Source: Flavivirga abyssicola (GTDB lineage: Bacteria > Bacteroidota > Bacteroidia > Flavobacteriales > Flavobacteriaceae). Taken from it: a stretch of DNA of 64,000 nucleotides. Every line of letters begins with the position of its first letter. Position 1 is the first letter of the stretch. The notes under the pieces are model-generated. The model did no database searches. It had not been told where the DNA came from and worked only from the letters and a program-made list of their open reading frames with translations. The stretch spans positions 2,901,001 through 2,965,000 of the forward strand of contig NZ_CP141266.1 of the NCBI RefSeq assembly GCF_030540775.2. Reading direction: 5' to 3'. Shown piece by piece: positions 22,678 through 31,181 of the stretch. Made by a program: the position numbers and the translations under genes.

Positions 22678-24074
22678 GTTTTTCATTATCGCACATATCA
22701 AAACAGCTACCATTAGAAGATACTTCTAATTACAGACGTTTAAATAAAGTTCTTTTTAAAGAATTGAATAGAACGTGTATAGTTATTGATGATGACCCAA
22801 CAGGAAATCAAACAGTGTATGATATACCACTTTTAACACCGTGGGATTTGGAAACTTTGATTGATGAATTTAAAAAAGAAACCCCGGTATTCTTTTTACT
22901 AACAAATTCAAGAAGTTTATCGCAAAAAAAATCGTCTGAGGTTTATCAAGAAATTTCAAAAAACATTTTAGAAGCATCAAAGCTTATTAATAGGCCATTT
23001 ACCGTTATTAGTAGAAGTGACTCTACATTGAGAGGTCATTTTTCGGAAATTGATGTCATAAAAAATACTTTGAATTTTAATGATGCGATTACCGTTTTTC
23101 TTCCTGTGATGTTTGAAGGGAATCGTGTCACGGTAAACGATATACATTATATTTCTGATGGAGATCATCTAATTCCGGTTAATGACACACCGTTTTCTCA
23201 AGACCATACCTTTGCATACTCTAAAGCAAACTTAAAAGAATGGATTGAAGAGAAAACCTCTGGAAAAGTAAATGCTTCAGATGTTTTTTCATTACCAATA
23301 GAAACCGTTAGAAGTAAAAACACAGAATGGCTTAGTGAGCAAATCAAGGCTTTAAAACCTGGAACCTTTTGTATATCAAATGCATTAAATTATTATGATC
23401 TAGATAAAATAACACAAGCTTTATTATTAGCTGAAAAATGGGGTAAAAGAATCGTATATCGTACTTCAAGTTCGTTTGTACCTTCTTATATAGGATTAGA
23501 GCCAAAACCATTATTAACTTCAGAAAAAATTATTAATTCAGATAGTCAAACAGGAGGTTTAACCATAGTAGGGTCTTATGTCCCTAAATCCTCTGAACAA
23601 CTAAATTATACTTTAAATTATTACAATAAAAATAACATTATTGAAATCAATGTTGAAACCATATTAAAAGAAGATGCCGATTTGTATTTAGCATCTATTA
23701 TTACAAAAATAGATGAAAGTATAGCTAGAGGGAATGATGTTATTGTTTATACAAGTAGAAAATTAATTACAGGAAAAAATGCTGATTCCAACATAGATAT
23801 TGCGTCCAAAGTATCTGATGCTTTAGTTACTTTGGTTAAAGGTATTGGTGTATGCCCAAAATATATATTAGCCAAAGGAGGTATTACGTCACATGATTTG
23901 GCATTAAAAGGCTTAGGAATGAGACGCTCAAAGGTTTTAGGTCAAATAGAACCAGGAGTTCCCGTTTGGCAAATGGGCAAAGAAACAAAATTTCCAAAAT
24001 TACTATATATCGTATTCCCTGGTAATGTAGGTCATAAGAAATCACTTTTAACAATAACTCAAAAACTATCTTGA
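22674..24074 (+). CDS. DUF1537 four-carbon acid-sugar kinase
   Basis: The 466-residue protein has the N-terminal DUF1537 motif DDDPTGNQ (about residue 38) and the SRSDSTLRGH segment (about 113), forming the acid-sugar-binding domain. The C-terminal nucleotide-binding domain shows AKGGITSHDLALKGL and GQIEPGVPVWQMG. Characterised members phosphorylate D-threonate, L-threonate or D-erythronate at C4 using ATP. Their usual partners are PdxA2, or OtnI/OtnC with an aldolase, none of which is seen here. The start overlaps the cyclase stop by four bases and the MFS gene begins two bases after its stop. The substrate is therefore a C4 (or similar) acid sugar of unknown identity. Confidence 0.9.
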   Translation: MSFSLSHISKQLPLEDTSNYRRLNKVLFKELNRTCIVIDDDPTGNQTVYDIPLLTPWDLETLIDEFKKETPVFFLLTNSRSLSQKKSSEVYQEISKNILEASKLINRPFTVISRSDSTLRGHFSEIDVIKNTLNFNDAITVFLPVMFEGNRVTVNDIHYISDGDHLIPVNDTPFSQDHTFAYSKANLKEWIEEKTSGKVNASDVFSLPIETVRSKNTEWLSEQIKALKPGTFCISNALNYYDLDKITQALLLAEKWGKRIVYRTSSSFVPSYIGLEPKPLLTSEKIINSDSQTGGLTIVGSYVPKSSEQLNYTLNYYNKNNIIEINVETILKEDADLYLASIITKIDESIARGNDVIVYTSRKLITGKNADSNIDIASKVSDALVTLVKGIGVCPKYILAKGGITSHDLALKGLGMRRSKVLGQIEPGVPVWQMGKETKFPKLLYIVFPGNVGHKKSLLTITQKLS

Positions 24075-24075
24075 T

Positions 24076-25341
24076 ATGAGCAAGTCAATACCATCCAAAA
24101 GATATGGATTTTTCGCAGGTTCTTTTTTAATTACCCTGTTATTGTATATAGATCGTGTCTGTATTTCATCAGCCAAAGATTCTATTAGTGGGGATTTAAA
24201 TCTTACCGATATCCAAATGGGATGGGTTTTAAGTGCTTTTGCACTAGGATATGCTTTGTTTCAAGTACCAGGAGGTGCATTAGGCGATAAATACGGGGTG
24301 CGTCGGGTTATGACATCCATTATGGTATTGTGGTCTATATTTACAGCGTTAACCGGAGCAGCTTGGAACTATATCTCGATCCTTGCATTTAGATTTATTT
24401 TTGGAGCAGGAGAAGCAGGTGCATTTCCTAATATTTCAAGAGCTGCATTTTCATGGGTGCCATTAAAAGAGCGCGGTATTTTTCAAGGAATAAACTTTTC
24501 AGGATCAAGATTAGGAGCTGCTTTTGCACTGCCCTTGGTTGCTTATTTGATAGATGCCTGGGGATGGCGAGCTATTTTTTATTTTTTCGGAGCTGTAGGG
24601 ATTATTTGTTCGGTAGTATTCTATGTTTTATTTAGAAATAAACCAGAAGAACATAAAGCAATATCAGATGAGGAGAAAGCATATATTGTAGAAAATCGAC
24701 AACAAGAAGACAAAACAACAAAAAGAATACTACCATTAAGTCGTATTTTAGGCTCTAAAAATGTGATTCTGGCAATGGTTCAATATGTAGGAAGTAATTT
24801 TATTTTCTTTTTTATGCTAACCTGGTTGTTTCCTTATATCAAAGCAAAATATAACCTAAACCTTGTTACTACTGGATTTTATGCCATGTTACCTTTACTC
24901 GCTGGTGCAGTAGGTAATTGGGTTTCTGGTTATACTGTTGATGCTATTTATAAAAAGGGGAAATGGAAATTATCCAGACAAATACCAGCTATAATTGGTT
25001 TTTCTTTAGTTGTTATAGGAATTCTTACAAGTTTATATATGAAAACTGCCTTAGGTGCCGTTTTATGTTTATCGGTTGCCATTTTTGGAGCTGATATGAC
25101 ATTGAGCCCCTCTTGGTCGTTTTGCATGGACATTGGAAAAGAAAATTCCGGAAAAGTTTCTGGAATGATGAATATGGCTGGTAACCTAGGATCTTTTTCT
25201 ACGGCATTGGCATTTCCTTATTTAATGGCTTGGACAGGCTCTAACGAGCCATTCTTCTTTATCGCTGCATTTTTAGGAGTGATAGCTATCGTTTGTTGGT
25301 TATTTATGGATTCTGCTAAAGAAATACGTTATGAAAAATAA
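24076..25341 (+). CDS. MFS transporter, anion:cation symporter type
   Basis: The 421-residue membrane protein has about 12 transmembrane segments and the MFS loop 2-3 signature in GALGDKYGVRRV. The DIQMGWVLSAFALGYALFQ stretch is typical of the ACS subfamily, which takes up hexuronates, glucarate, tartrate and other organic anions. It should import an acid sugar across the inner membrane with a cation. It lies two bases after the kinase stop and overlaps the next gene by 11 bases, so it is part of the same transcript. Uptake of the kinase substrate or its precursor is the simplest reading. Confidence 0.88.
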   Translation: MSKSIPSKRYGFFAGSFLITLLLYIDRVCISSAKDSISGDLNLTDIQMGWVLSAFALGYALFQVPGGALGDKYGVRRVMTSIMVLWSIFTALTGAAWNYISILAFRFIFGAGEAGAFPNISRAAFSWVPLKERGIFQGINFSGSRLGAAFALPLVAYLIDAWGWRAIFYFFGAVGIICSVVFYVLFRNKPEEHKAISDEEKAYIVENRQQEDKTTKRILPLSRILGSKNVILAMVQYVGSNFIFFFMLTWLFPYIKAKYNLNLVTTGFYAMLPLLAGAVGNWVSGYTVDAIYKKGKWKLSRQIPAIIGFSLVVIGILTSLYMKTALGAVLCLSVAIFGADMTLSPSWSFCMDIGKENSGKVSGMMNMAGNLGSFSTALAFPYLMAWTGSNEPFFFIAAFLGVIAIVCWLFMDSAKEIRYEK

Positions 25342-26356
25342 ATTAAAAGGTGTTGCCATTGGCGCGGGATATTTTAGTAAGTTTCAATATGAAGCTTGGA
25401 CCCGTATTCCTGAGGTTGAAATGGTGGCACTTTGTAATTCTAATTTAGAAAGAGCAGTAGGTATTATGAACGCCTACGGCATTAAAAAACATTATGCCGA
25501 TTATAAAGAAATGATCATAAAAGAAACCCCTGATTTTATAGACATTATTACACCACCAGAGACACATCTTGAAATGTGTAAGTTTGCTGCAGATCATGGA
25601 GTGCATATTATTTGTCAAAAACCACTTGCCCCAACTTTTGCTGAGGCTAAGGAAATAGTAGATTATGCACAAAAAAAGGGAGTGCACTTTGTGGTTCATG
25701 AAAATTTTAGATATCAACCATGGCACAGAGAAATAAAAAAAATCATTGATCACGGGGAGATAGGAGATCTATTCAGCTTGAATTTTAGATCACGTATGGG
25801 AGACGGATGGGGAGAAGATGCCTATTTATCAAGGCAACCTTATTTTAGAGATTATGAGAGGTTGCTTATCTATGAAACTGGAGTGCATTTTATAGATACT
25901 TTTCGATATCATGTTGGAGAGATTGAAAGTGTTTATACGATACTTAAACGGTTGAATCCGGTTATAAAAGGAGAAGATTTAGGGTTGATGATTCTTAATT
26001 TTAAAAATAATGCACATGCCATTTGGGATGCAAATAGATATAATGAGAGTCATTTTAAAAATGCAAGATATACTTTTGGGGAGTATTTAATTGATGCTTC
26101 TAAGGGTAGTGTTAGACTATATTCCGATGGAAAAATCACCATTCAAAAATTAGGAGAAGCAGAGAAAAATCATCCATACGTACATAACAATATAGGTTTT
26201 GCTGGTGATTGTTGTTATATTTTTCAAAGAGATTTTGTAGATAGTTTTCTTTCAACAGGTGTTTTTGAAACGAGTGGTGTAGATTATTTAAAAACATTAA
26301 AAGCGCAAGATGCAGTGTATGAATCGGCTAAAATAAATAAACCCGTATTTGTTTAA
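25331..26356 (+). CDS. Gfo/Idh/MocA-family oxidoreductase
   Basis: The 341-residue protein has an N-terminal Rossmann motif GAGYFSKFQ and the CQKPLAPT segment (the EKP motif of the family with Gln in place of Glu). A C-terminal dimerisation and substrate domain follows, with HFIDTFRYHVGE carrying the conserved His. These NAD(P)-dependent enzymes oxidise or epimerise hydroxyl groups on sugars, inositols or sugar acids. There is no Tat or Sec signal, so it is cytoplasmic. The start overlaps the transporter gene by 11 bases. It may oxidise a larger acid sugar to feed the C4 steps; the substrate is not determined. Confidence 0.87.
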   Translation: MKNKLKGVAIGAGYFSKFQYEAWTRIPEVEMVALCNSNLERAVGIMNAYGIKKHYADYKEMIIKETPDFIDIITPPETHLEMCKFAADHGVHIICQKPLAPTFAEAKEIVDYAQKKGVHFVVHENFRYQPWHREIKKIIDHGEIGDLFSLNFRSRMGDGWGEDAYLSRQPYFRDYERLLIYETGVHFIDTFRYHVGEIESVYTILKRLNPVIKGEDLGLMILNFKNNAHAIWDANRYNESHFKNARYTFGEYLIDASKGSVRLYSDGKITIQKLGEAEKNHPYVHNNIGFAGDCCYIFQRDFVDSFLSTGVFETSGVDYLKTLKAQDAVYESAKINKPVFV

Positions 26357-26414
26357 ACCTGCATAATTTTAATAATAAGTAATGCAATCAAGCATACATT
26401 AAATTCATTATAAA

Positions 26415-28205
26415 ATGAAAAGAATATTTGTTTTAGTAGGTTTATCATTTTTATTTTTTAAACCTGTTTTTTCGCAAGAATCGAAGGTGTCCATTGAAGG
26501 CGAATTGAAAAAATGGCATAAAGTGACACTTAATTTTACAGGTAAAGAATTGGCTGAATATGGTGCAGAAAACCCATTTTTAGATTACCGTTTAAATGTC
26601 ATGTTTAAAAATAAGAATAAGACCTACGTGGTTCCTGGGTTTTATGCCGCCGATGGTGACGCTGGTGAGACAAGTGCAGACAAAGGTAATGTATGGCAAG
26701 TAAGGTTTACACCAGATGCCATAGGGAAATGGACGTATCATGTGTCCTTTAGAAAAGGAAAAGCTATTGCGGTAAGTGACGATCCTAAAGCAGGAAAAGC
26801 AGTTCAATTTGATAATATAAGCGGTGATTTTTCAATCGAAGAATCAGATAAATCTGGTCGCGATTTTAGAGGTAAAGGCCGTTTAGTTTATACTGATACG
26901 GGATATCTTCAATTTCAAGAGACAAAAGATTATTTCCTTAAAGGAGGCACCGATAGCCCCGAAAGTTTTTTAGCATATTATGAATTTGATCAAACGCCAG
27001 CATCCCATAAATATGAGCCACATGCTAAAGACTGGAAAGTTGGTGATCCAACCTGGAAAAATGGAAAAGGTAAAAACATAATAGGAGCCTTGAATTATTT
27101 GAGTTCAAAAGATATGAATGCTGTTTACTTTCTTACCATGAACGTTCAGGGAGATGGTAAAGATGTTTGGCCATGGAATGATATTAACGAGCGCTATAGG
27201 TTTGATTGTAGTAAATTAGATCAATGGGAGGTTATTTTCGATTATATGGATGCCTTAGGTTTAATGCTTCATATTGTAACTCAGGAAACAGAAAATGAAT
27301 TGTTATTGGACATAGGACAATTAGGTGTGCAACGAAAACTTTACTATAGAGAACTTATTGCACGCTTTTCTCATCATTTAGGAATAACTTGGAATTTAGG
27401 GGAAGAAAATGGACCATTGCACTGGACACCTAAAGGACAAGACGATAAAGATAGAAAAGCTATGGCAAAGTATATAAAAACTCATGATCCATATAAAAAT
27501 ATAGTTGTTTTACATTCTCATGCTAATAGTGATGCGCAAGATTTATTTCTTGAACCATTATTAGGCTATGCCTATTTAGATGGGCCATCTATGCAAACAC
27601 ATGATCCGAAAGATGTGCATGACCGAACTATTAAGTTTGTAGATGCTTCTAAAAAAACGGAAAGACGGTGGATTGTTTGTCAGGATGAAATAGGGCCAGC
27701 ACATACTGGAGCAAAACCAGATGCAGATGATCCTGAGCATAACGAGATAAGAGCCCAGGTTTTATGGGGTAATTTAATGGCTGGTGGAGCAGGAGTTGAA
27801 TGGTATTTTGGATATAAATATGCTCATAACGATTTAAAATGTGAAGACTGGCGCTCAAGAGATCTCCTATGGGATCAAACAAAACATGCTTTAGACTTTT
27901 TTCAAAAGCACGTGCCCTTTACGAAAATGCATGCCGCTGATAATCTTACCGATAATCCTAATGATTATGTGTTTGCAGAAAATGGGAGTACTTATGTTGT
28001 TTACTTGCCAACAGTTACCGATACAAAAATCGATTTATACAGCTTTAATTCTAAATTCAATGTAAAATGGTATAACCCAAGAACTGGAGGGAGCTTGCAA
28101 AAAGGAAGTGTAAAAACAATAAAAGGAGGTGGAGTTGTTTCTATTGGATTGCCACCAAGTAAAGATAAAGATTGGGTAGCCTTAATCACAGTAAAAAAAA
28201 AATAG
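26415..28205 (+). CDS. secreted DUF5060 glycoside-hydrolase-like protein (5' part of a split gene)
   Basis: The 596-residue product has a signal peptide (to about residue 21, FSQ) and an N-terminal DUF5060 beta-sandwich (about 25-110). A TIM-barrel-like catalytic region (about 150-490) and a C-terminal domain like the putative collagen-binding domain seen after DUF4038 barrels (about 515-595, KWYNPRTGG) follow. Candidate catalytic acids lie in WNLGEENG (about 328) and CQDEIGPA (about 422). The frame ends at a TAG right after a run of ten A. The frame one base back continues without a stop into 28202-29287, so this is likely the front of a ~957-residue protein. It probably releases the sugar imported by this operon. 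Substrate unknown. Confidence 0.8.
   Translation: MKRIFVLVGLSFLFFKPVFSQESKVSIEGELKKWHKVTLNFTGKELAEYGAENPFLDYRLNVMFKNKNKTYVVPGFYAADGDAGETSADKGNVWQVRFTPDAIGKWTYHVSFRKGKAIAVSDDPKAGKAVQFDNISGDFSIEESDKSGRDFRGKGRLVYTDTGYLQFQETKDYFLKGGTDSPESFLAYYEFDQTPASHKYEPHAKDWKVGDPTWKNGKGKNIIGALNYLSSKDMNAVYFLTMNVQGDGKDVWPWNDINERYRFDCSKLDQWEVIFDYMDALGLMLHIVTQETENELLLDIGQLGVQRKLYYRELIARFSHHLGITWNLGEENGPLHWTPKGQDDKDRKAMAKYIKTHDPYKNIVVLHSHANSDAQDLFLEPLLGYAYLDGPSMQTHDPKDVHDRTIKFVDASKKTERRWIVCQDEIGPAHTGAKPDADDPEHNEIRAQVLWGNLMAGGAGVEWYFGYKYAHNDLKCEDWRSRDLLWDQTKHALDFFQKHVPFTKMHAADNLTDNPNDYVFAENGSTYVVYLPTVTDTKIDLYSFNSKFNVKWYNPRTGGSLQKGSVKTIKGGGVVSIGLPPSKDKDWVALITVKKK
28193..28202 (+). repeat. A10 homopolymer at the frame break of the DUF5060 gene
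   Basis: Ten consecutive A (28193-28202) sit at the point where the upstream frame meets its TAG stop. One extra A, or a -1 shift on an A AAA AAA heptamer, joins the upstream 596-codon frame to the downstream 361 codons. The cause may be sequencing error, phase variation, transcriptional slippage or decay. Confidence 0.75.
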
Positions 28206-29287
28206 CGTCTACTACAAAGCACGATGAAGACACTGTTATAACTTTGAAAGCATTATCCGATTTTGAAATTAATAAAGCTAACGAGGCCGTATATTATGTA
28301 GATCAAGGCAATAGCGTATTATCAATAGATGCATCTAACAAATCATTAAGAAACAAGTTTGCAGGAGCAAGAACCATATTTAAAGGAAAAAGTGGCCTTT
28401 ATAAAGCCGTTCTGACTGCAATGGCAGAAAATGACGGTGAATCTGTTTACAAAATAAAAATAAATGGAAAAGAAGTAAGCACATTGGAAAACCCTTCTAC
28501 AAAATCTTCTTTTTCAACAGTAAAGCATAAGTTAGATTTATATCTTCATAAAAATGATATTATAGAAATATTATCTAAAGCAGTAACTAATGGCAAAATA
28601 CCAGAAAATGATGAAACAGCATGGTCTAGGGGTAGGTGGAGTTCTTTAATATTAAAGCCCGTTGGCCTAGAAGTAACTAATAAGCTTAAAGAAGTAAAGC
28701 CATTTCTGGAAAAAGATGGTTTTTTACAGGTCGAAGCAGAGAATTTCCACGATAAGACTAATAATGAGGTAAAGCGTGAGTGGTATATTAGATCTAACAA
28801 TGATGATATTCCTTTTTCTGGAGATACTATAGAGAATCATTCAACAACAGCTAGTAAGGGGGCTTATATTGAAGCATTACCGGATACTAGAGTAACGCAT
28901 GATGATGCACTCATAACTGGAGAAAATTTCTTTCCAGTTCCAGGCACAGGAGGGATTGTTTCTTATAAAGTTAAAATTACAAACCCAGGAATATATTATG
29001 TTTGGGCATTAGCTTATTCTACAGGTACAGAAGATAATGGTTTACACGTAGGTATCAATGGCGAATGGCCAGAAAGTGGAGCCCGTATTCAATGGTGTGA
29101 AGGTAAAGACAGATGGACTTGGTCTTCAGCACAACGTGTTCCGGAAAATCATTGTGGTATCCCGCAAACTATAACTCTTAATTTTGAAAAAGCAGGAAAT
29201 TATGTTGTTTCATTCTCAATGCGTGAAGATGGTTTTGAGTTTGATAAATGGATACTGACCAAAGATAAAAGCTTTATACCTAAATAA
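28202..29287 (+). CDS. carbohydrate-binding-like C-terminal part of the split DUF5060 protein
   Basis: This frame encodes 361 residues with no signal peptide and no credible start; the apparent TTG start at 28172 lies inside the upstream gene. Two beta-rich domains are visible. One (about the first 140 residues) contains YKIKINGKEV and WSRGRWSSLILKP. The other (about 150-361), with FLQVEAENFHDK, GIYYVWALAYSTG and DGFEFDKWILTKD, resembles the C-terminal domain found on GH115 and CBM6/35-like modules. It is best read as the C-terminal half of the preceding gene, separated by one base of frame. If expressed alone it would stay in the cytoplasm, which would make no sense for a binding module. Confidence 0.7.
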   Translation: MASTTKHDEDTVITLKALSDFEINKANEAVYYVDQGNSVLSIDASNKSLRNKFAGARTIFKGKSGLYKAVLTAMAENDGESVYKIKINGKEVSTLENPSTKSSFSTVKHKLDLYLHKNDIIEILSKAVTNGKIPENDETAWSRGRWSSLILKPVGLEVTNKLKEVKPFLEKDGFLQVEAENFHDKTNNEVKREWYIRSNNDDIPFSGDTIENHSTTASKGAYIEALPDTRVTHDDALITGENFFPVPGTGGIVSYKVKITNPGIYYVWALAYSTGTEDNGLHVGINGEWPESGARIQWCEGKDRWTWSSAQRVPENHCGIPQTITLNFEKAGNYVVSFSMREDGFEFDKWILTKDKSFIPK

Positions 29288-29341
29288 ATAGTTAGGAATA
29301 CCGCTTTAATTAAGTACGCTAAATACTATCAATCATATCTA

Positions 29342-29376
29342 AAAAGGCTCAAACACAAAATGTAGTTGAGCCTTTT
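29342..29376 (+). terminator. intrinsic terminator of the acid-sugar operon
   Basis: Perfect 11-bp arms AAAAGGCTCAA (29342-29352) and TTGAGCCTTTT (29366-29376) are followed by TATTTATTT. The hairpin lies 55 bases after the stop codon at 29287 and would end the plus-strand operon. Confidence 0.75.
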
Positions 29377-29861
29377 ATTTATTTCTACAGAAATAAAAAG
29401 GGATTAATTAATTGAAACAATACGTTTAATTATTTTGACTTGTTTGAAGTTGTCGAATTTGCAATTCAATTTTTAAAAATCTTTCTTAGGTGAAATTTTG
29501 GTGTGATTAGCTTGTCTAGATGGATATACGTTATAAGTAACATTTATAGATTTTGATAATTAGGAAATAATTTAGAAGCTAAAATAAGAACGTGTTAAAA
29601 GCTAAGTTGCAAAATAGATGAGGTCGAAATAATGTAATGTGATATTTGCTAGAACAACTTCAAAACGTATTGAATTCAAAAGGAATGCAGGAAGCCATTT
29701 TAGGAAACCTTTACCATGAAAGCCAAGAAGTGAGATATTATTTGTTTGGGTTTAAGCTAAACCCAAACAAATAATCTGTATCTAAAATTAGAGAAAAATG
29801 TCTTTCGCTATTTATTTTAAGTGTATTCCTAAACGCTCCTGCACCATCTAATATAATCGTT
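29377..29861. other. intergenic region with an 18-bp inverted repeat and a 42-codon open frame
   Basis: Perfect arms ATTATTTGTTTGGGTTTA (29737-29754) and its complement (29758-29775) flank a three-base loop AGC, with no T-run typical of a terminator. On the plus strand a frame from TTG 29646 to the TAA at 29772-29774 encodes 42 residues, including MQEAILGNLYHESQEVRYY, and stops within the right arm. It may be a gene remnant or a tiny gene. I do not recognise it. Nothing else is seen between the operon terminator and the TlpA gene. Confidence 0.4.
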
Positions 29862-31058
29862 TTATTTTTCTAATAATTCTTCCAATAAATCAAAGGCTTC
29901 TTCTCCACTACCTAAAAATCGTTTTACAATATTTCCTTTTGGGTCAATTATAAGCTTTGTTGGAAAGCCTTGTACGTTAAATCTATTTACAAAATTATCA
30001 GAGGTGTTCTTTTTGTCGCTCAATATCTGTTGCCAATCATAATTGTGCTCGTCAATAAATTTTTGAACGTTTTCTTTGGTATCACCAGAATTCACACCTA
30101 ATACAACTAATTTATCTTTATATTTTTCTTTAAAGGCTTTTACTTCTGGCATTTCTTTTACACAAGGGCCACACCAAATACCCCAAAAATCTATAAGTAC
30201 ATATTTGCCTCTTAGTGAATTGATATTGAATTCACTGCCATCTAGTGTTGCAGTTGTTTTAATTGAAGGTACAGGAAACCCTTCTTTGGTATTTTTAATA
30301 CCAGAGACTCTAGTGGCTATGATTTTATAGTCTTCGAATTCTGATAAATCATTTGATGATAGCCCATTAAACAACTCTTCAGCTTGTGTTTCATCAATTT
30401 GTCTTCTTAATAACAAATCATTTAGATACCATGTGGCACCTAATGATTTTGGGTTGTTTTTAATATGGGAAATTAATTCGTTTATGTTCTTTTTAGCTAT
30501 AGCTTCTGATTTTTCTTTATTATCAAGAATTACTATCGAATCGGTTTCACTGGTGTTTGCTATTGCCAAATTTCCTACTGTATTGTAGTTTGGAAATGCT
30601 AGTTTGTTAATAGCAGCTAAAGCATCGTTAAATTTATCACCTTCAGGATAAGCATTCATGAAATCTGTAGCTTCTCCAGATACCTTAATATCTGCCCCTG
30701 GAAACGCATAAAACATAAGATAAGAACATTTTACAGGAAAAAAACCTCTACCATTAGCAGGAACCTTAAATAGTTTTTTATCTGGACCTTGAGAACTTGG
30801 AGAGGCTCTAATGAGCGTCAATTTTGAAATAGTATCCGAAAATTGAATTTTACCATTTATAACCTTTATGGTATCTGGGAGTGTTCCTTTTTTGTATTCT
30901 TTATCAGGGTGTTTGAAAAATAAATGACCTTCAAGCCCTTTGATCTCTCCACTTAAGGTAAATTGGTTGGGATGTGTTTCTTTTGTTTCATTTTTACAAG
31001 ACACTAAAACTAGTGAAGTAAGTAAAAAAATTATAGCATATTTTAATGATTTTTTCAT
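29862..31058 (-). CDS. TlpA-family thiol-disulfide oxidoreductase lipoprotein (DUF4369 N-domain)
   Basis: The 398-residue protein has a lipobox (VLVSC, Cys21), an N-terminal DUF4369-type beta domain (about 30-150), a helical middle part and a C-terminal thioredoxin fold (about 265-398). The active site is WCGPC in FWGIWCGPCVKEMPEV, and the cis-Pro region is FPTKLIIDPKG. It should reduce or isomerise disulfides at the periplasmic face of a membrane. It lies 123 bases downstream of SusD in the module 29862-37412. Two further TlpA genes are associated with the second SusCD module. Its pairing with SusCD suggests treatment of imported peptides or proteins, which is inference. Confidence 0.88.
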   Translation of the reverse strand: MKKSLKYAIIFLLTSLVLVSCKNETKETHPNQFTLSGEIKGLEGHLFFKHPDKEYKKGTLPDTIKVINGKIQFSDTISKLTLIRASPSSQGPDKKLFKVPANGRGFFPVKCSYLMFYAFPGADIKVSGEATDFMNAYPEGDKFNDALAAINKLAFPNYNTVGNLAIANTSETDSIVILDNKEKSEAIAKKNINELISHIKNNPKSLGATWYLNDLLLRRQIDETQAEELFNGLSSNDLSEFEDYKIIATRVSGIKNTKEGFPVPSIKTTATLDGSEFNINSLRGKYVLIDFWGIWCGPCVKEMPEVKAFKEKYKDKLVVLGVNSGDTKENVQKFIDEHNYDWQQILSDKKNTSDNFVNRFNVQGFPTKLIIDPKGNIVKRFLGSGEEAFDLLEELLEK

Positions 31059-31181
31059 AACAATTTCTTTTTAAAAGCCGATGTGGCTTTTAATTTAACT
31101 ATCTAGTATTTGTTGGGTTTCTTAAAAAGAAAGGATATATATTAAACGCCCTAATTTCATGAATTAGGACGTTTTAAGTAA

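Noticed and set aside
28172-28201. TTG start for the 371-codon frame after the DUF5060 gene
   Set aside because: The first ten codons lie inside the upstream gene in another frame and there is no signal peptide; the frame is better read as the shifted continuation of that gene.
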